A stretch of DNA of 64,000 nucleotides from Pseudonocardia hydrocarbonoxydans (lineage in GTDB: Bacteria > Actinomycetota > Actinomycetes > Mycobacteriales > Pseudonocardiaceae), in contig NZ_BJNG01000037.1 in NCBI RefSeq assembly GCF_006539565.1, positions 62,001 through 126,000 of the forward strand, in the 5' to 3' direction. Position 1 is the first letter of the stretch, and each line of letters starts with the position of its first letter. Below, piece after piece: positions 1 to 9,606 of the stretch. A model generated the notes under the pieces. The model worked only from the letters and a program-made list of their open reading frames with translations, was not told the DNA's origin and did not search any database. Made by a program: the position numbers and the translations under genes.

Positions 1-1
1 G

Positions 2-1291
2 GTGGTCTACGACGGGCCGGATCTCGACGAGGTCGGCCGTCTGACCGGGCTCGGGGCCGAGGGCGTGGTGCAGGCGCACACCGCCACCCCGTGGCGGGTC
101 GGCTTCGGCGGGTTCGCGCCCGGTTTCGCCTACCTCGCCGGGGGCGACGAGCGGCTGCACGTCCCGCGCCGCGACGAGCCGCGGACGGCGGTGCCCGCGG
201 GGTCGGTCGGCCTGGCCGGCGAGTTCAGCGGCGTGTACCCGAGATCCAGCCCCGGCGGGTGGCAGCTGATCGGGAGCACGACGGTGCGGCTCTGGGACGC
301 CCGGCGCACCCCCGCGGCGCTGCTGCGCCCGGGGGCGGAGGTCCGCTTCGTCCGCGTCGCGGAGGCCGCCGCTCCCCCGGCGGACGAACCCGGGGGCGAC
401 GCGGTGCCGGAGTGCGGGCCCCGGCGGCTGGAGGTGCTGGCCACCGGGGCGCTCGCGCTCGTGCAGGACCTCGGACGTCCCGGAGCCGGAGCCACCGGGG
501 TCGGCCGCTCGGGGGCCGCCGACCGGGCCGCCCTGCGGCTGGGCAACCGGCTGGTCGCCAACCCCCCGTCCGCCGCCGCCGTCGAGGTCGTGTTCGGCGG
601 GCTCGCCGTCCGGGCCGGGCCCGACCTGCCCGCCCCGTTGCTGGTCGCGCTCACCGGCGCCCCCGCACCCGCGGACGTCGACGGCACGCCGGTCGGGCAC
701 CACGCGCTGGTGACGCTGCGCGCCGGGCAGACGCTGCGGCTCGGGCCCCCGCCCACCGGGCTGCGCACCTACCTCGCCGTGCGCGGCGGGGTCGAGGTCG
801 ACGCGGTCCTCGGCTCCCGCAGCAGCGACGTGCTGTCCGGGATCGGCCCGGCCCCCCTCGCGCCGGGCGACGTGGTGCCGATCGGTCCGGAGCCCGGGTC
901 GCCGCCGCTCGTCGACGTCGCCCCGGTCGCCCTGCCCACCGGCGACGCCGTGACGCTGCGCGCCGTCCTCGGCCCCCGCGCCGACTGGACGGCCGACCCG
1001 GCCGCGCTCGCCCGCACCACCTGGACGGCGTCGGGGCGCAGCGACCGCGTCGGCATGCGCCTGGAGGGCCCGCCGCTGGAGCGCCGCGACCGGGGCGAGC
1101 TGCCCAGCGAGGGCATGGTCCGCGGCGCGGTCCAGGTGCCCCCCGGCGGCGAGCCCGTGCTGTTCGGCGCCGACCACCCCGTCACCGGTGGCTATCCCGT
1201 CGTCGCCGTGGTGCTCGACGCCGACATGGACCGCGCGGCGCAGATCCGACCCGGCCAGCAGGTCCGCTTCCGACTCCTGGAGACCCCATGA
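2..1291 (+). CDS. 5-oxoprolinase-type PxpB/PxpC fusion (KipI-KipA family), 5' end outside window
   Basis: This is the 3' part of a gene whose reading frame is open at the window edge, so the N-terminus is missing. Visible residues 1-120 are the end of a PxpB/KipI domain, with the family motif GFAPGFAYL near residues 37-45. From about residue 140 a complete PxpC/KipA domain follows, from the LVQDLGRPG block to a C-terminal [12 protein letters not shown] block. In characterised bacteria PxpA, PxpB and PxpC together form an ATP-dependent 5-oxoprolinase that opens pyroglutamate to glutamate. The B-C fusion is common in actinomycetes. The stop overlaps the start of the DUF1445 gene by 4 bp (ATGA), so the two are probably translated together. 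Substrate is inferred from the family only; allophanate hydrolase or KipI/KipA regulators are related alternatives. Confidence 0.85.
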   Translation: MVYDGPDLDEVGRLTGLGAEGVVQAHTATPWRVGFGGFAPGFAYLAGGDERLHVPRRDEPRTAVPAGSVGLAGEFSGVYPRSSPGGWQLIGSTTVRLWDARRTPAALLRPGAEVRFVRVAEAAAPPADEPGGDAVPECGPRRLEVLATGALALVQDLGRPGAGATGVGRSGAADRAALRLGNRLVANPPSAAAVEVVFGGLAVRAGPDLPAPLLVALTGAPAPADVDGTPVGHHALVTLRAGQTLRLGPPPTGLRTYLAVRGGVEVDAVLGSRSSDVLSGIGPAPLAPGDVVPIGPEPGSPPLVDVAPVALPTGDAVTLRAVLGPRADWTADPAALARTTWTASGRSDRVGMRLEGPPLERRDRGELPSEGMVRGAVQVPPGGEPVLFGADHPVTGGYPVVAVVLDADMDRAAQIRPGQQVRFRLLETP

Positions 1292-2052
1292 CCCCCGCCC
1301 AGGCCCGCGCCCGCTTCCGCGGCGGCCTCGTCACCCCCACCGCCGGCTGGTGCGACGGCGCCACCCAGGCCAACCTGATCACCGTGCCGCGCGCGCAGGC
1401 CTGGGACTTCCTGCTGTTCGCCCAGCGCAACCCGAAGCCGTGCCCGGTCCTCGACGTCCTGGACGCGGGCGCGGTCACCGGGCCGTTGATGCCGGACGGC
1501 GACGTGCGCACCGACCTCCCGCTCTACCGCGTCTACGTCGACGGCGAGCAGGTCGCCGAGACCCCGGACGTCTCGGAATGGTGGCGCGCGGACCTCGTCA
1601 GCTTCCTGATCGGCTGCAGCTTCACCTTCGAGCGGGCGCTCGGGTCGGCCGGGGTGCCCGTGCGTCACGTCGAGCAGGGCGTCAACGTGCCGATGTACCG
1701 GACGTCGTGGCGCTGCCGGGAGGCCGGAGCGGTCGCGGGACCGCTGGTCGTCTCGATGCGCTGGGTGCCCGCCGACCTGGTGGCGACCGCGGTGGCGGTG
1801 ACGGCCCGCTACCCCGCCGTGCACGGCGCGCCGGTGCACACCGGCGACCCCCGCGAGCTGGGGATCGCCGACCTCGACAGCCCCGACTACGGCGACCCCG
1901 TGCGCCCCGAGCCGGGGGACGTGCCGGTGTTCTGGGCGTGCGGGGTGACCCCGCAGGCGGCGGTGGTGGAGTCGCGGCCCCCGCTGGCCATCGCCCACGC
2001 GCCGGGCCACATGCTGATCACCGACGCCCGCGACGACGACCACCGGATCTGA
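1288..2052 (+). CDS. Putative hydro-lyase, DUF1445 / D-glutamate cyclase-like family (254 aa)
   Basis: The product is a soluble 254-residue protein of full family length. The family signature regions are visible: the N-terminal block [33 protein letters not shown], and the central [14 protein letters not shown]. Members are annotated as putative hydro-lyases, and relatives include the mammalian D-glutamate cyclase that converts D-glutamate to 5-oxoproline. The location, translationally coupled to a PxpB/PxpC fusion by an ATGA overlap, agrees with a role in pyroglutamate or glutamate metabolism. The exact reaction is not known. The gene ends one base before the convergent EamA transporter gene. 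Confidence 0.82.
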   Translation: MTPAQARARFRGGLVTPTAGWCDGATQANLITVPRAQAWDFLLFAQRNPKPCPVLDVLDAGAVTGPLMPDGDVRTDLPLYRVYVDGEQVAETPDVSEWWRADLVSFLIGCSFTFERALGSAGVPVRHVEQGVNVPMYRTSWRCREAGAVAGPLVVSMRWVPADLVATAVAVTARYPAVHGAPVHTGDPRELGIADLDSPDYGDPVRPEPGDVPVFWACGVTPQAAVVESRPPLAIAHAPGHMLITDARDDDHRI

Positions 2053-2053
2053 G

Positions 2054-2935
2054 TCACCGCCGCCGCGACAGCCCCACCCCGGCCAGGCACACCACGCCGC
2101 CGACGAGCGCGAGCCACGGCGGCAGCTCGCCGAGCAGCATCGCCGACAGCCCGATCGTGACGGGCGGCACCGCGTAGGTGGTGACGCCGAGGCGCCCGGC
2201 GTCCATCCGCGCCAGTGCGTAGGCCCAGGCCGAGAAGGCCAGTGCGGTGGGGACGACGCCGAGGTAGACGAGCCCGGCGGTGGCGCCGGGCGGCGCCGCG
2301 GCGAGGTCGGCGAGCAGGGCGGGGGTGTACGGCAGGCAGGCGATCGCCCCGACCGCGCACGCCAGGAACGTCACCTGCAGGGCGGGCAGCCGGCGCAGCA
2401 CCGGTTTCTGCGCGAGCACCCCGATCGCGTACGTCACCGCCGCCACCAGGCAGAGGACCACGCCGAGGACGTCGGCGGAGTCGGTGTCGGCGGTGGCCGC
2501 CCCCACCAGCAGGACGCCGAGGAACGCGACGCCCGCGCCGATCAGCAGCCGGCGCGGGAACCCCTCGCCCAGCAGCAGGCCCGCGAACAGCGCGATGAGG
2601 ATCGGCCCGACGTTCACGAGCATCGCCGTGGTGCCCGCGTCGATCCGCTGCTCGGCGGCGTTGAGTGCCACGTTGTAGACGGCGAACCAGGCGATCCCGC
2701 ACAGCACGACCAGCGCCCACTCGCGCGCGGTCGGCGCCACCCAGCGGCGACCGAGGAGCACCCCGGCCCCCAGCGCGAGCGCCCCGACCAGCAGGCGGCC
2801 CAGCGCGAGCGGCCCCGGCTCGTAGAAGGCCCCGACGGCGCGGATCGCGACGAACGCCGAGGCCCACGCCAGCACCGTGACGACGACGGCGAGCAGGGCT
2901 CCGGACCGGACGCGCGGGGAGGCGGTGGTGCTCAC
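2054..2935 (-). CDS. EamA/DMT-family transporter (about 293 aa)
   Basis: This polytopic membrane protein has roughly ten hydrophobic segments arranged as two EamA repeats. It begins with the typical segment LAWASAFVAIRAVG, and its second half starts around LGVVLCLVAAVTYAIGVLAQ. Drug/metabolite transporters of this type usually export metabolites or amino acids; no substrate can be read from the sequence. I chose the GTG at 2935 (VSTTASPRV...). An in-frame GTG at 2986 would add 17 Arg-rich residues and cannot be excluded; neither start has a strong Shine-Dalgarno sequence. The gene is convergent with the DUF1445 gene, with no room between them for a separate terminator. Confidence 0.8.
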   Translation of the reverse strand: MSTTASPRVRSGALLAVVVTVLAWASAFVAIRAVGAFYEPGPLALGRLLVGALALGAGVLLGRRWVAPTAREWALVVLCGIAWFAVYNVALNAAEQRIDAGTTAMLVNVGPILIALFAGLLLGEGFPRRLLIGAGVAFLGVLLVGAATADTDSADVLGVVLCLVAAVTYAIGVLAQKPVLRRLPALQVTFLACAVGAIACLPYTPALLADLAAAPPGATAGLVYLGVVPTALAFSAWAYALARMDAGRLGVTTYAVPPVTIGLSAMLLGELPPWLALVGGVVCLAGVGLSRRR

Positions 2936-3015
2936 CCGTGGCACGCTACGACCGGTCGCCCGGGATCTCGCGCGGTTTCCGGACACGGCCCGCCGAGATC
3001 GTGCCGTTCCCCGGC

Positions 3016-3561
3016 TCAGTCCTCGACGACGGTGAACTCCAGCTCGACCCGCCGGTTCCGCCGCCGCCCCTCGGGGTCGTCGGATCCGTCCGGGGCGGCG
3101 TTCGCGGCCACCGGCTCGGCCTCGCCGCGCCCGGACACCGCGAACGTCACGGCACCCTCGGCCGCCGGTTCCAGCACGGCGCGGACGGTCTCGGCCCGGC
3201 GTCGCGACAGGTCGAGGTTGTAGTCGTCGGCCCCCAGCGCGTCGGTGTGCCCGACCACGGTGACCTCGCCGGTGGCCCGGTCGGCCAGGTCGGCGCCGAT
3301 GGTGTCCAGGGCCGCCGCGGCGCCGGGGGTGAGGTCGGCGCGGTCGAACTCGAACAGCACGTCGGTGTCGAGGACGACCGTGACGCGCCCGCCGTCGGTG
3401 CGCGCGGTCCGTCCGTCGTAGGGCACGACCTGGCGGACGATGCCGCGGGTCTCCCGCTCGATCGGCACGGTGCGGTCGTCGGTGTCCGGACCCGGCGGGA
3501 CGACCGTCGGCAGGAACGCCGCGCCCCCGACGAGCAGGGCCGCGGCGAGCCGCGAGGTCAT
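3016..3561 (-). CDS. OmpA-like peptidoglycan-binding domain protein (181 aa)
   Basis: A single N-terminal hydrophobic segment (LAAALLVGGAAFLPTVV) acts as a signal or anchor. The C-terminal half is an OmpA-like domain: VLFEFDRADLTPGAAAAL, then GHTDALGADDYNLDLSRRRA, then the basic RRRNRRVELEF end. Such domains bind the diaminopimelate of peptidoglycan, so the protein probably sits outside the membrane attached to the wall. The ATG at 3561 overlaps the stop of the upstream lipoprotein gene (ATGA), supporting this start. It forms a three-gene run with the lipoprotein and adenylate cyclase genes. Confidence 0.8.
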   Translation of the reverse strand: MTSRLAAALLVGGAAFLPTVVPPGPDTDDRTVPIERETRGIVRQVVPYDGRTARTDGGRVTVVLDTDVLFEFDRADLTPGAAAALDTIGADLADRATGEVTVVGHTDALGADDYNLDLSRRRAETVRAVLEPAAEGAVTFAVSGRGEAEPVAANAAPDGSDDPEGRRRNRRVELEFTVVED

Positions 3562-4106
3562 CGGTCGGAGACCGCGATCGCGGGCACGATCCCGAGCTCG
3601 CCCAGCTGGATGTCGACCTCGTCGGCGGCCGGGGACGGGTAGCTCGCCCGGACGTCCACGGCCGAACCGGCCGGCACGGTCGTGGAGCCCACGTCGCTGC
3701 ACACGCACCCGCCCGCGGTGTCGGTGAGGACGAGATGGCGCAGGTCCGTCGTGAGGTCGATCAGCGAGACGCCGGAGAGGGTGAAGTCGCTGATCGCGCC
3801 CGCGCTGAGGTCGGCCCCCGGCCGGTACTCGAACTCGTCGGACAGGTTGGCGATACGCAGGGCCAGCCGGGTGTCCGCACCGTCGCGCTCGAGGGACACG
3901 ACGTCGAACCGCAGGGTCACCACCTGGTCCTGGGCGTTGCTGGTGGCGATCTCCAGCGACGCGACCGGCGGGGCCGGGGCGCCCGGTGCCGCCGAGGGGG
4001 GTGCCGCCGACGGGGGTGCGGGTGCGGCCGGGGCGGGGTCAGCGCCGGTGCACCCGCTCAGCGTCAGGAGAAGTGCGGCGGCCAGCAGTGCCGTCGTGCG
4101 CCTCAT
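3558..4106 (-). CDS. Putative lipoprotein with Pro/Ala-rich linker (182 aa)
   Basis: The protein starts MRRTTALLAAALLLTLSGC, a lipoprotein signal with lipobox LSGC, followed by a Pro/Ala-rich linker of about 30 residues and a globular domain of mostly beta character. No named family was recognised. The start is supported by GGAGGG about 8 bases upstream. That start lies 68 bp inside the 3' end of the adenylate cyclase gene, an unusually long same-strand overlap. Its stop overlaps the start of the OmpA-like gene. The pair could form a wall-associated unit in which the lipoprotein is lipid-anchored and its partner binds peptidoglycan; this is inferred from synteny only. Confidence 0.7.
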   Translation of the reverse strand: MRRTTALLAAALLLTLSGCTGADPAPAAPAPPSAAPPSAAPGAPAPPVASLEIATSNAQDQVVTLRFDVVSLERDGADTRLALRIANLSDEFEYRPGADLSAGAISDFTLSGVSLIDLTTDLRHLVLTDTAGGCVCSDVGSTTVPAGSAVDVRASYPSPAADEVDIQLGELGIVPAIAVSDR

Positions 4107-5625
4107 CGTCGTCGCCCTCCATCGGTCGGTCCGCCACGGGGACGGCGAGCCGGGTCGGCTCGTCCCGTCCGCGCAGCACGGTCTGCTCGCCCGGTTCCCA
4201 GCGTGCCCGCTCGCCGTCGGCGGCGAGCGCGACGGCGGAGCCCGCGGCCAGCACACCCCCGCGCACCGACTTGGCCAGTTCGGTGAGCCGCGCGGCCTCG
4301 TTCACCGGGTCGCCGATCACGGTGTACTCGAAGCGGCGCGGGTCGCCGACGTTGCCGGCGACGGCGTCACCGGCGGACACGCCGATGCCGGCGTCGAGCC
4401 CGGGCAGCTCTGCGGCCAGTCGGGTGCCGAGCTCGCGCGCGGCGGCCAGCGCGCACCCGGCGGGGTCGTCGACCGCCACCGGCGCGCCGAAGACGGCGAG
4501 TGCGGCGTCGCCCTGGAACTTGTTGATCCACCCGCCGTGGGCCTCGACGACCTCGACGACGACACCGAAGAAGCGGTTCAGCATCCCGACGATCTCCTCC
4601 GCGGGCCGGCGCGTGGTCAGCGCGGTGGAGCCGACGAGGTCGACGAACAGGACCGCCACCGCCCGTACCTCGCCGCCCAGGCGCACCTCGTCGGCGGCGG
4701 CCGCGGCGGCCGCGACGTCGCGCCCGACGTGGCGGCCGAACAGGTCGCGGATCCGCTCCCGCTCGGCCAGCCCGGCGACCATCGTGTTGAAGCCCGACTG
4801 CAGCTGCCCCAGCTCGGTGCCGTCGTTGACGGTGACGCGCGCGTCGAACTCGCCCCGCTCCACCCGCCGCATCGCCCGGCGCACCGCGTTCACCGGGTCG
4901 GCGACGGCCCGGGCGGCGCCCGCCGTCACCAGTCCGCCGACGAGGAGGCCGGTGCCGCCGACGCTGAGGATGATCACCGCGAGCTGCTCGGCGGGGACGT
5001 CGCGGTAGGCCAGCGCGGAGATCGCCGAGAGCAGCAGCCCGACGACGAACACCGCCGTGCCCAGCGCCCAGAACAGCAGCGAGCGCACCACGATCCCGGG
5101 CAGCACCCGGCGCCGCGGCGGCTGCGAGGACAGCACCCGGCCCACCGAGCGCCGCAGGATGCGCTCGGTCAACAGGTAGGACAGCGCGCACACGGTGATG
5201 CCGCCGACCAGGATCGTCTCCCCGACCTGGATCGCCAGCCGCCACGAGTACCGCGCGTTGAGGAAGAAGAACAGCAGCGCGGCGGCCACCCACAGCACGG
5301 CCTGCACGGTGGTCAGGCGGAGCGGTCCGTAGAGGACGCGCCGGTGCTCGCGGCGCTGCTGGGTGACGGCGTCGCCGGTGATCCGCATCCGGAAGCGCAG
5401 GGTGCCCCAGACCGCCCCGGCGAGCACCGCGAAGAGCAGGTAGGCGCCGAACGCGATCAGGTTGACCACCCGCACCGTGTCCGGGTCCTCGATCGTGCCG
5501 CTGGGCAGCACCCAGGCGGCCAGCACCAGCACCACGCCGGCCCCGACGATGTTCTCCGCGACGACGACGACGAGCAGCGCCAGCCGCACCGGCCACGAGA
5601 CCACCCACCGCCGCGTCCGCGCCAT
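4039..5625 (-). CDS. Membrane class III adenylate/guanylate cyclase with HAMP domain (528 aa)
   Basis: The N-terminal half contains about six hydrophobic segments (residues 10-240). A HAMP region follows (ADPVNAVRRAMRRVERGEFD and a helix to GLAERERIRDLFGRHV), then a class III cyclase domain. Catalytic-domain hallmarks are visible: VLFVDLVGST with the first metal Asp, FFGVVVEVVEAHGGWINKFQGDAALAVFGAP with the second Asp, and GDPVNEAARLTELAKS. This is the usual layout of actinobacterial membrane cyclases (Rv1318c-like), which make cAMP in response to membrane signals. The two downstream genes encode envelope proteins, suggesting an envelope signal, but that is inference. Confidence 0.9.
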   Translation of the reverse strand: MARTRRWVVSWPVRLALLVVVVAENIVGAGVVLVLAAWVLPSGTIEDPDTVRVVNLIAFGAYLLFAVLAGAVWGTLRFRMRITGDAVTQQRREHRRVLYGPLRLTTVQAVLWVAAALLFFFLNARYSWRLAIQVGETILVGGITVCALSYLLTERILRRSVGRVLSSQPPRRRVLPGIVVRSLLFWALGTAVFVVGLLLSAISALAYRDVPAEQLAVIILSVGGTGLLVGGLVTAGAARAVADPVNAVRRAMRRVERGEFDARVTVNDGTELGQLQSGFNTMVAGLAERERIRDLFGRHVGRDVAAAAAAADEVRLGGEVRAVAVLFVDLVGSTALTTRRPAEEIVGMLNRFFGVVVEVVEAHGGWINKFQGDAALAVFGAPVAVDDPAGCALAAARELGTRLAAELPGLDAGIGVSAGDAVAGNVGDPRRFEYTVIGDPVNEAARLTELAKSVRGGVLAAGSAVALAADGERARWEPGEQTVLRGRDEPTRLAVPVADRPMEGDDDEAHDGTAGRRTSPDAERVHRR

Positions 5626-5636
5626 GAGCAGGGAGT

Positions 5637-6302
5637 TTAGGCCGTTCGGGGCATCGGGGTGTGCACCGCATCGACGCTCCCCACCCGGGCGCGCCGGATC
5701 ATCAGCACGCCGAGCCCGGCGACGGCGAGCCCCCGCGCGAGCTCGATCTGCAGCCCGCTGAGCACGGGCGCCTCCGGCAGCGGCGTCACCGCGAGCACCC
5801 CGGCGACGATCGACGCGATCCCGATCCAGCGCGGCACGACCGGGGTGCGCAGCAGCGCGACGCCCAGCACCACCAGGCCCGCCACCAGCACCAGCCCGCC
5901 CACCACCTGGACGGTCGCGAACAGCGGGGCGTCCAGGATCGAGCCGTCGTCGGGCACCAGCTCCGGGGCCCGCCGGGCGATCTCCGGCGCGACGAACGCC
6001 TCCACCACCAGGTGGCCCTGTGCGCTGACGGCGTTGCCGAGGAAGTACAGCGAGAACCCGGCGAAGCCGAGCCGTCCGACGTGCGGGGCGAGCCAGGCGT
6101 ACGCGGCCGGGAGCCCGAACATGAGCAGCAGCGCGCCGACGTAGATGAGGATCTGGGCGTACGGCGAGGCGGCCGCCGTCAGCGAGGCGACGGAGTGCGC
6201 GTCCCCGTCGACGACGGGATGGGCCAGCCCGCCGGCCAGGCTGACGACGAACGAGGCGATCAGGGCATGTCCGCCGAGGCTGAGCAGGCGCAACCGGTCC
6301 AT
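5637..6302 (-). CDS. Hypothetical polytopic membrane protein (221 aa)
   Basis: The product has about six hydrophobic segments (for example ALIASFVVSLAGGL, ILIYVGALLLMFGLPAAYAWL and VVGGLVLVAGLVVLGVALL) and no recognisable catalytic motif. It resembles the small uncharacterised integral membrane proteins common in actinomycetes. The ATG at 6302 follows a GGAAGGACC tract, which supports this start. It lies directly downstream of the broken SARP regulator gene on the same strand, 97 bp away. Function is unknown. Confidence 0.65.
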   Translation of the reverse strand: MDRLRLLSLGGHALIASFVVSLAGGLAHPVVDGDAHSVASLTAAASPYAQILIYVGALLLMFGLPAAYAWLAPHVGRLGFAGFSLYFLGNAVSAQGHLVVEAFVAPEIARRAPELVPDDGSILDAPLFATVQVVGGLVLVAGLVVLGVALLRTPVVPRWIGIASIVAGVLAVTPLPEAPVLSGLQIELARGLAVAGLGVLMIRRARVGSVDAVHTPMPRTA

Positions 6303-6399
6303 GGGAGGTCCTTCCACGAGGTCCCGGTGGGCGTTCGCCACCGGCCCGACGAGGCTGCGGCCCCCCGTTTGCGATGCTCTTGCGATCCGCTTGCGACCC

Positions 6400-9300
6400 T
6401 CAGGCGGGGACCCAGTGCGGTGCGCCGATCCGGCGGGCGAGCTCCCCGGCGGCGGTGCGGTGGCGCCGGGCGTCGTCGGCACGCCCGAGCAGCGCGGCCG
6501 TGCGGGCGAGGAAGCCGTCGACGGGTCCGTGCACGAGCACCCCGTTGAGCGAGCGCACGAGCTGCCCGCTCCACGGCAGCAGGTCCTGGTGGCAGCGGGC
6601 CGCCTCGACCGGGTCGCGCAGACGCACCGCGAGGTCGGCCCGCAGCGCCGTGACCGACAGCCACGTCGAGTTGCGCGGCCACGCCGGGATCGGCCACAGC
6701 GCCCGCGCCCCGGCCTCGTCGCCCGCGTCCAGCAGCGCCGTCGCGAGCTGGTCGTCCAGGACCCCGCGGGGGTACCGCGCGCGCAGGTCGAGCAGCTGGG
6801 GCAGCAGCGGTGAGGTGTCGCCCGCCGCGTGCTCGACGGTCGTGAGCGCCCAGATCCGCACGAGCGCGGCGTTCGGGTCGCCGGAGGCGGCGATCCGGTC
6901 GGTGGCGTCGACGAACGCGGCGCGGGCGCGGTCGACGTGGCCGTGCACGAGGTCGGCGGTGGCGGCGAACAGCGAGGCGGCCAGCAGCAGCGCGGGGAGC
7001 TGGCCCGTGGTGCCGGCCCGCACCGCACCCCGGACGTGCTCCGGGACGGAGCCGAGGTCACCCCGGCCCACCGCGTCGGAGGCCAGGACGAGGTGCGCCA
7101 GCGCCTGGTGGTCGAGCAGCCCCGCGGCCGTGGCGACGTCGAGCATCTCGCGACCCGTCCGCGCGGCGAACGTGACGTCGGAGTGCCGGAAGGTCTGCAG
7201 GTACTGCACGTTGAGGGCCTGGCACAGCAGCCGCGGGTCGTCGAGACGGCGGGCCAGCGCGAGTGCGGCCTCGGCGCTGCGCAGCCCGGTCTCCAGACCC
7301 CACGGCTCGGCCTCGGCGGCCCGGGTGGCGAGCAGCCGCGCGCGCAGGTGCGCGTCGGCGGGATCGACGCGGTCGAGCACCGCCGAGATGCGGTCGACCA
7401 CGGAGTGCTGGTCGGTGAACGGCCGGGTGCTCCACAGCCCCGGGGTGTCCCACACCCAGGCCCGCCCGACGTCGTCGGGCGACCCGATCTCCTCCGCGAC
7501 GCGGATCGACACCGCCCGCTCGGCGCCCGCCGCGACGAGGTCGCCGCCCGCGGCGATGCACCGCACCAGCTCGCGGTGCGCCTCGAGCCGCTGCGCCGTG
7601 GACCCGGCGCCGAGGTCGTGGGCGCGCAGCGCGGCCCGCCAGTACCCGGCGGCCTCCGCGACGGCCCCGGCCCGCTGGGCCTGCCGCGCGCCGGTGAGCA
7701 GGTGCGGCAACGCGCGGTCGGCGGTGGCGGCGCGCAGCGAGAGCGCGGCGTGGTGGGCGAGGGCGAACACGTGCCCGCCGGCACGCCGCTCCAGTGCGTC
7801 GAGGACGTCGAGGTGCAGCCGGGCCCGGCGGACCGGCGGGATCCGCTCGTAGGCGGCGTCGCGGACCAGCGCATGGGTGAACCGCAGCTCCCCCGGAGAG
7901 CCGGCCTGCAGCAACCCGGCGACGACACCCGAGTCGAGGTCGTCGACGATCTCGTCCTCGGTCTGCGACCCGCGCAGCGCCCCGACCTCCAGCAGCAGGT
8001 CGACGTCGATCTCGCGGCCGAGCACGGCGGCCCGGGCCAGGGTGGCGACGGTCCGTCCGGGCAGGCGGTCCAGGCGGCGACCCAGCACGTCGCGGATGCC
8101 CAGCGGCAGCGCGGTGGTGGCGGCGTCGGCGCCCTCCGAGGCCACGAGCCTGCCGAGCTGACGCAGGAACAGCGCGTTGCCCGCGGCCCGGTCGACCAGC
8201 CGTCGCCACACCGGCTCGGGCAGCTCACGGCCGACGTGGCGGCGCAGCAGGCGGCGGGCGGCGGGCTCGTCGAGCCCGGCCAGTGCGATGCGGTCGACCG
8301 TGCGCTCGGCGGTGGCCGCGAGGGTGCCGGCCAGGTCGGGGCCCACCTCGTCGCCGCGGAAGGAGCCGACCAGCAACAGGGGCCGCGTCCACGGCCGTGA
8401 CCAGGTGCCGCAGCACCTGCAGCGTCTCCTCGTCGGCGCGGTGCAGGTCCTCCAGCACCACGACGGCGCGGCGCCCGCCCAGCACCCGGGCGAGGGCGAG
8501 CGTCAGCGCGTAGGCGTCGTCGACGGCCGGGTCGTCACCGGTGAGCGCGCGCAGGACGTCGTGCCAGGCCCACGCCGGTGGGGCGCCGCGCACCTCGGAG
8601 CACCGCCCGCGCGCGGTGTCGGTCCCGACGCCGGCGACGAACCGCTCCAGCAGCGCCGACTTGCCGGTCCCGGCGTCGCCGGTGACCCAGACGACGACGG
8701 GACGCGTGCCCACCGACCCGGCCGCGGCGCGCAGCCGGGCCAGCTCGGCGTCGCGGCCCACCAGCTCGTCGCGGCCCACCAGCTCGTCGGGGTCCTCCCG
8801 GACGGCCTCGTCGGGGACCCGGGGCACGCGGACGGGGGCGGTGCGCAGGTGCTCGGCGTGGCCGAGGATGTCGGCCTCCAGCGCACGCAGGTCCGGGCCG
8901 GGATCGACGCCGAGCTCGTCGGCCAGGTGCCGGCGGGTGCGACGGAGCACGGCGAGCGCCTCGCCCTGCCGGGCGACCCCGTACAGGGCCGTGGCGAGCA
9001 GCCCCGCGGCCCGCTCGCGCAGCGGCTCCGCGCGCACGAGCTCCTCCAGATCGGCCACGACGGTGCCGGGCTGCCCGAGCCGGATCCGGCCCGCGGCCCG
9101 CAGTTCCACGGCGTCCGCGCGCAACCGGTGCAGCCGGTCGGTCTCGGCGGCGGCCCAGCCCTGGCCGGTGTAGGCGGCGTACGGCTCGCCCGTCCACAGG
9201 GCCAGCCCGTCGTCGACCAGCCGCACCACCTCGGCCGGGTCGGCGGCCTCCGCGGCCGAGCGGAGCAGCGCGGCGAACCGCCACGCGTCGACGGCGTCCT

Positions 9301-9596
9301 CGGCGACGGCGAGGCGGTAGCCGGGGGTGGCGCTGAGGATGGTGGTCGCCGGGGTGCGGGGAGCGCGGCCGGGCTCGAGCAGCCGGCGCAGGTGCGAGAC
9401 GTAGGACTGCAGCGCGCCGAGCGCCCTGGGCGGCGGCTCGCCCGCCCACAGGTCCTCGAGGAACCGGTCGGTCGACACCACCCGCCCGCCCGCCGCGACC
9501 AGCATGCCCAGCACGGCACGCTGCCGCGGGCCACCGAGGTCGACGGGCTCCCCGGCCACCTCCGCGCGGACCGCCGAGCACCTGCACCGACAGCAC
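6400..9596 (-). pseudogene. SARP (AfsR-type) regulator with BTAD and ATPase domains, broken by two frameshifts
   Basis: Read on the minus strand, three frames join into one SARP-family protein of about 1,060 residues. Frame 1 starts at GTG 9596 and gives VLSVQVLGG. The protein then continues in another frame as VRAEVAGEPVDLGGPRQRAVLG, the start of the DNA-binding winged helix, so an indel lies near 9575-9590. This second frame holds the BTAD domain (RHLADELGVDPGPDLRALE) and an ATPase with Walker A GDAGTGKS and Walker B VVVLEDLHRAD. A second break lies near 8376-8395 in a run of C/G, after HLVTAVDA; the continuation LLLVGSFRGDEVGPDL and the TPR-like C-terminus are in a third frame down to 6400. 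Intact homologues activate secondary-metabolite or stress genes. Two indels suggest decay, although consensus errors in GC homopolymers are possible. Confidence 0.75.
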
Positions 9597-9606
9597 GGTG
9601 ATCAGG

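Noticed and set aside
3682-5640. Long open frame opposite the adenylate cyclase and lipoprotein genes
   Set aside because: Composition is His/Arg/Gln-rich with no domain; it mirrors the GC-rich third positions of the real genes on the other strand.
8376-8400. Programmed frameshift in the SARP gene
   Set aside because: No slippery heptamer with downstream structure was identified, and a second independent break exists near 9580, so indels are the simpler explanation.
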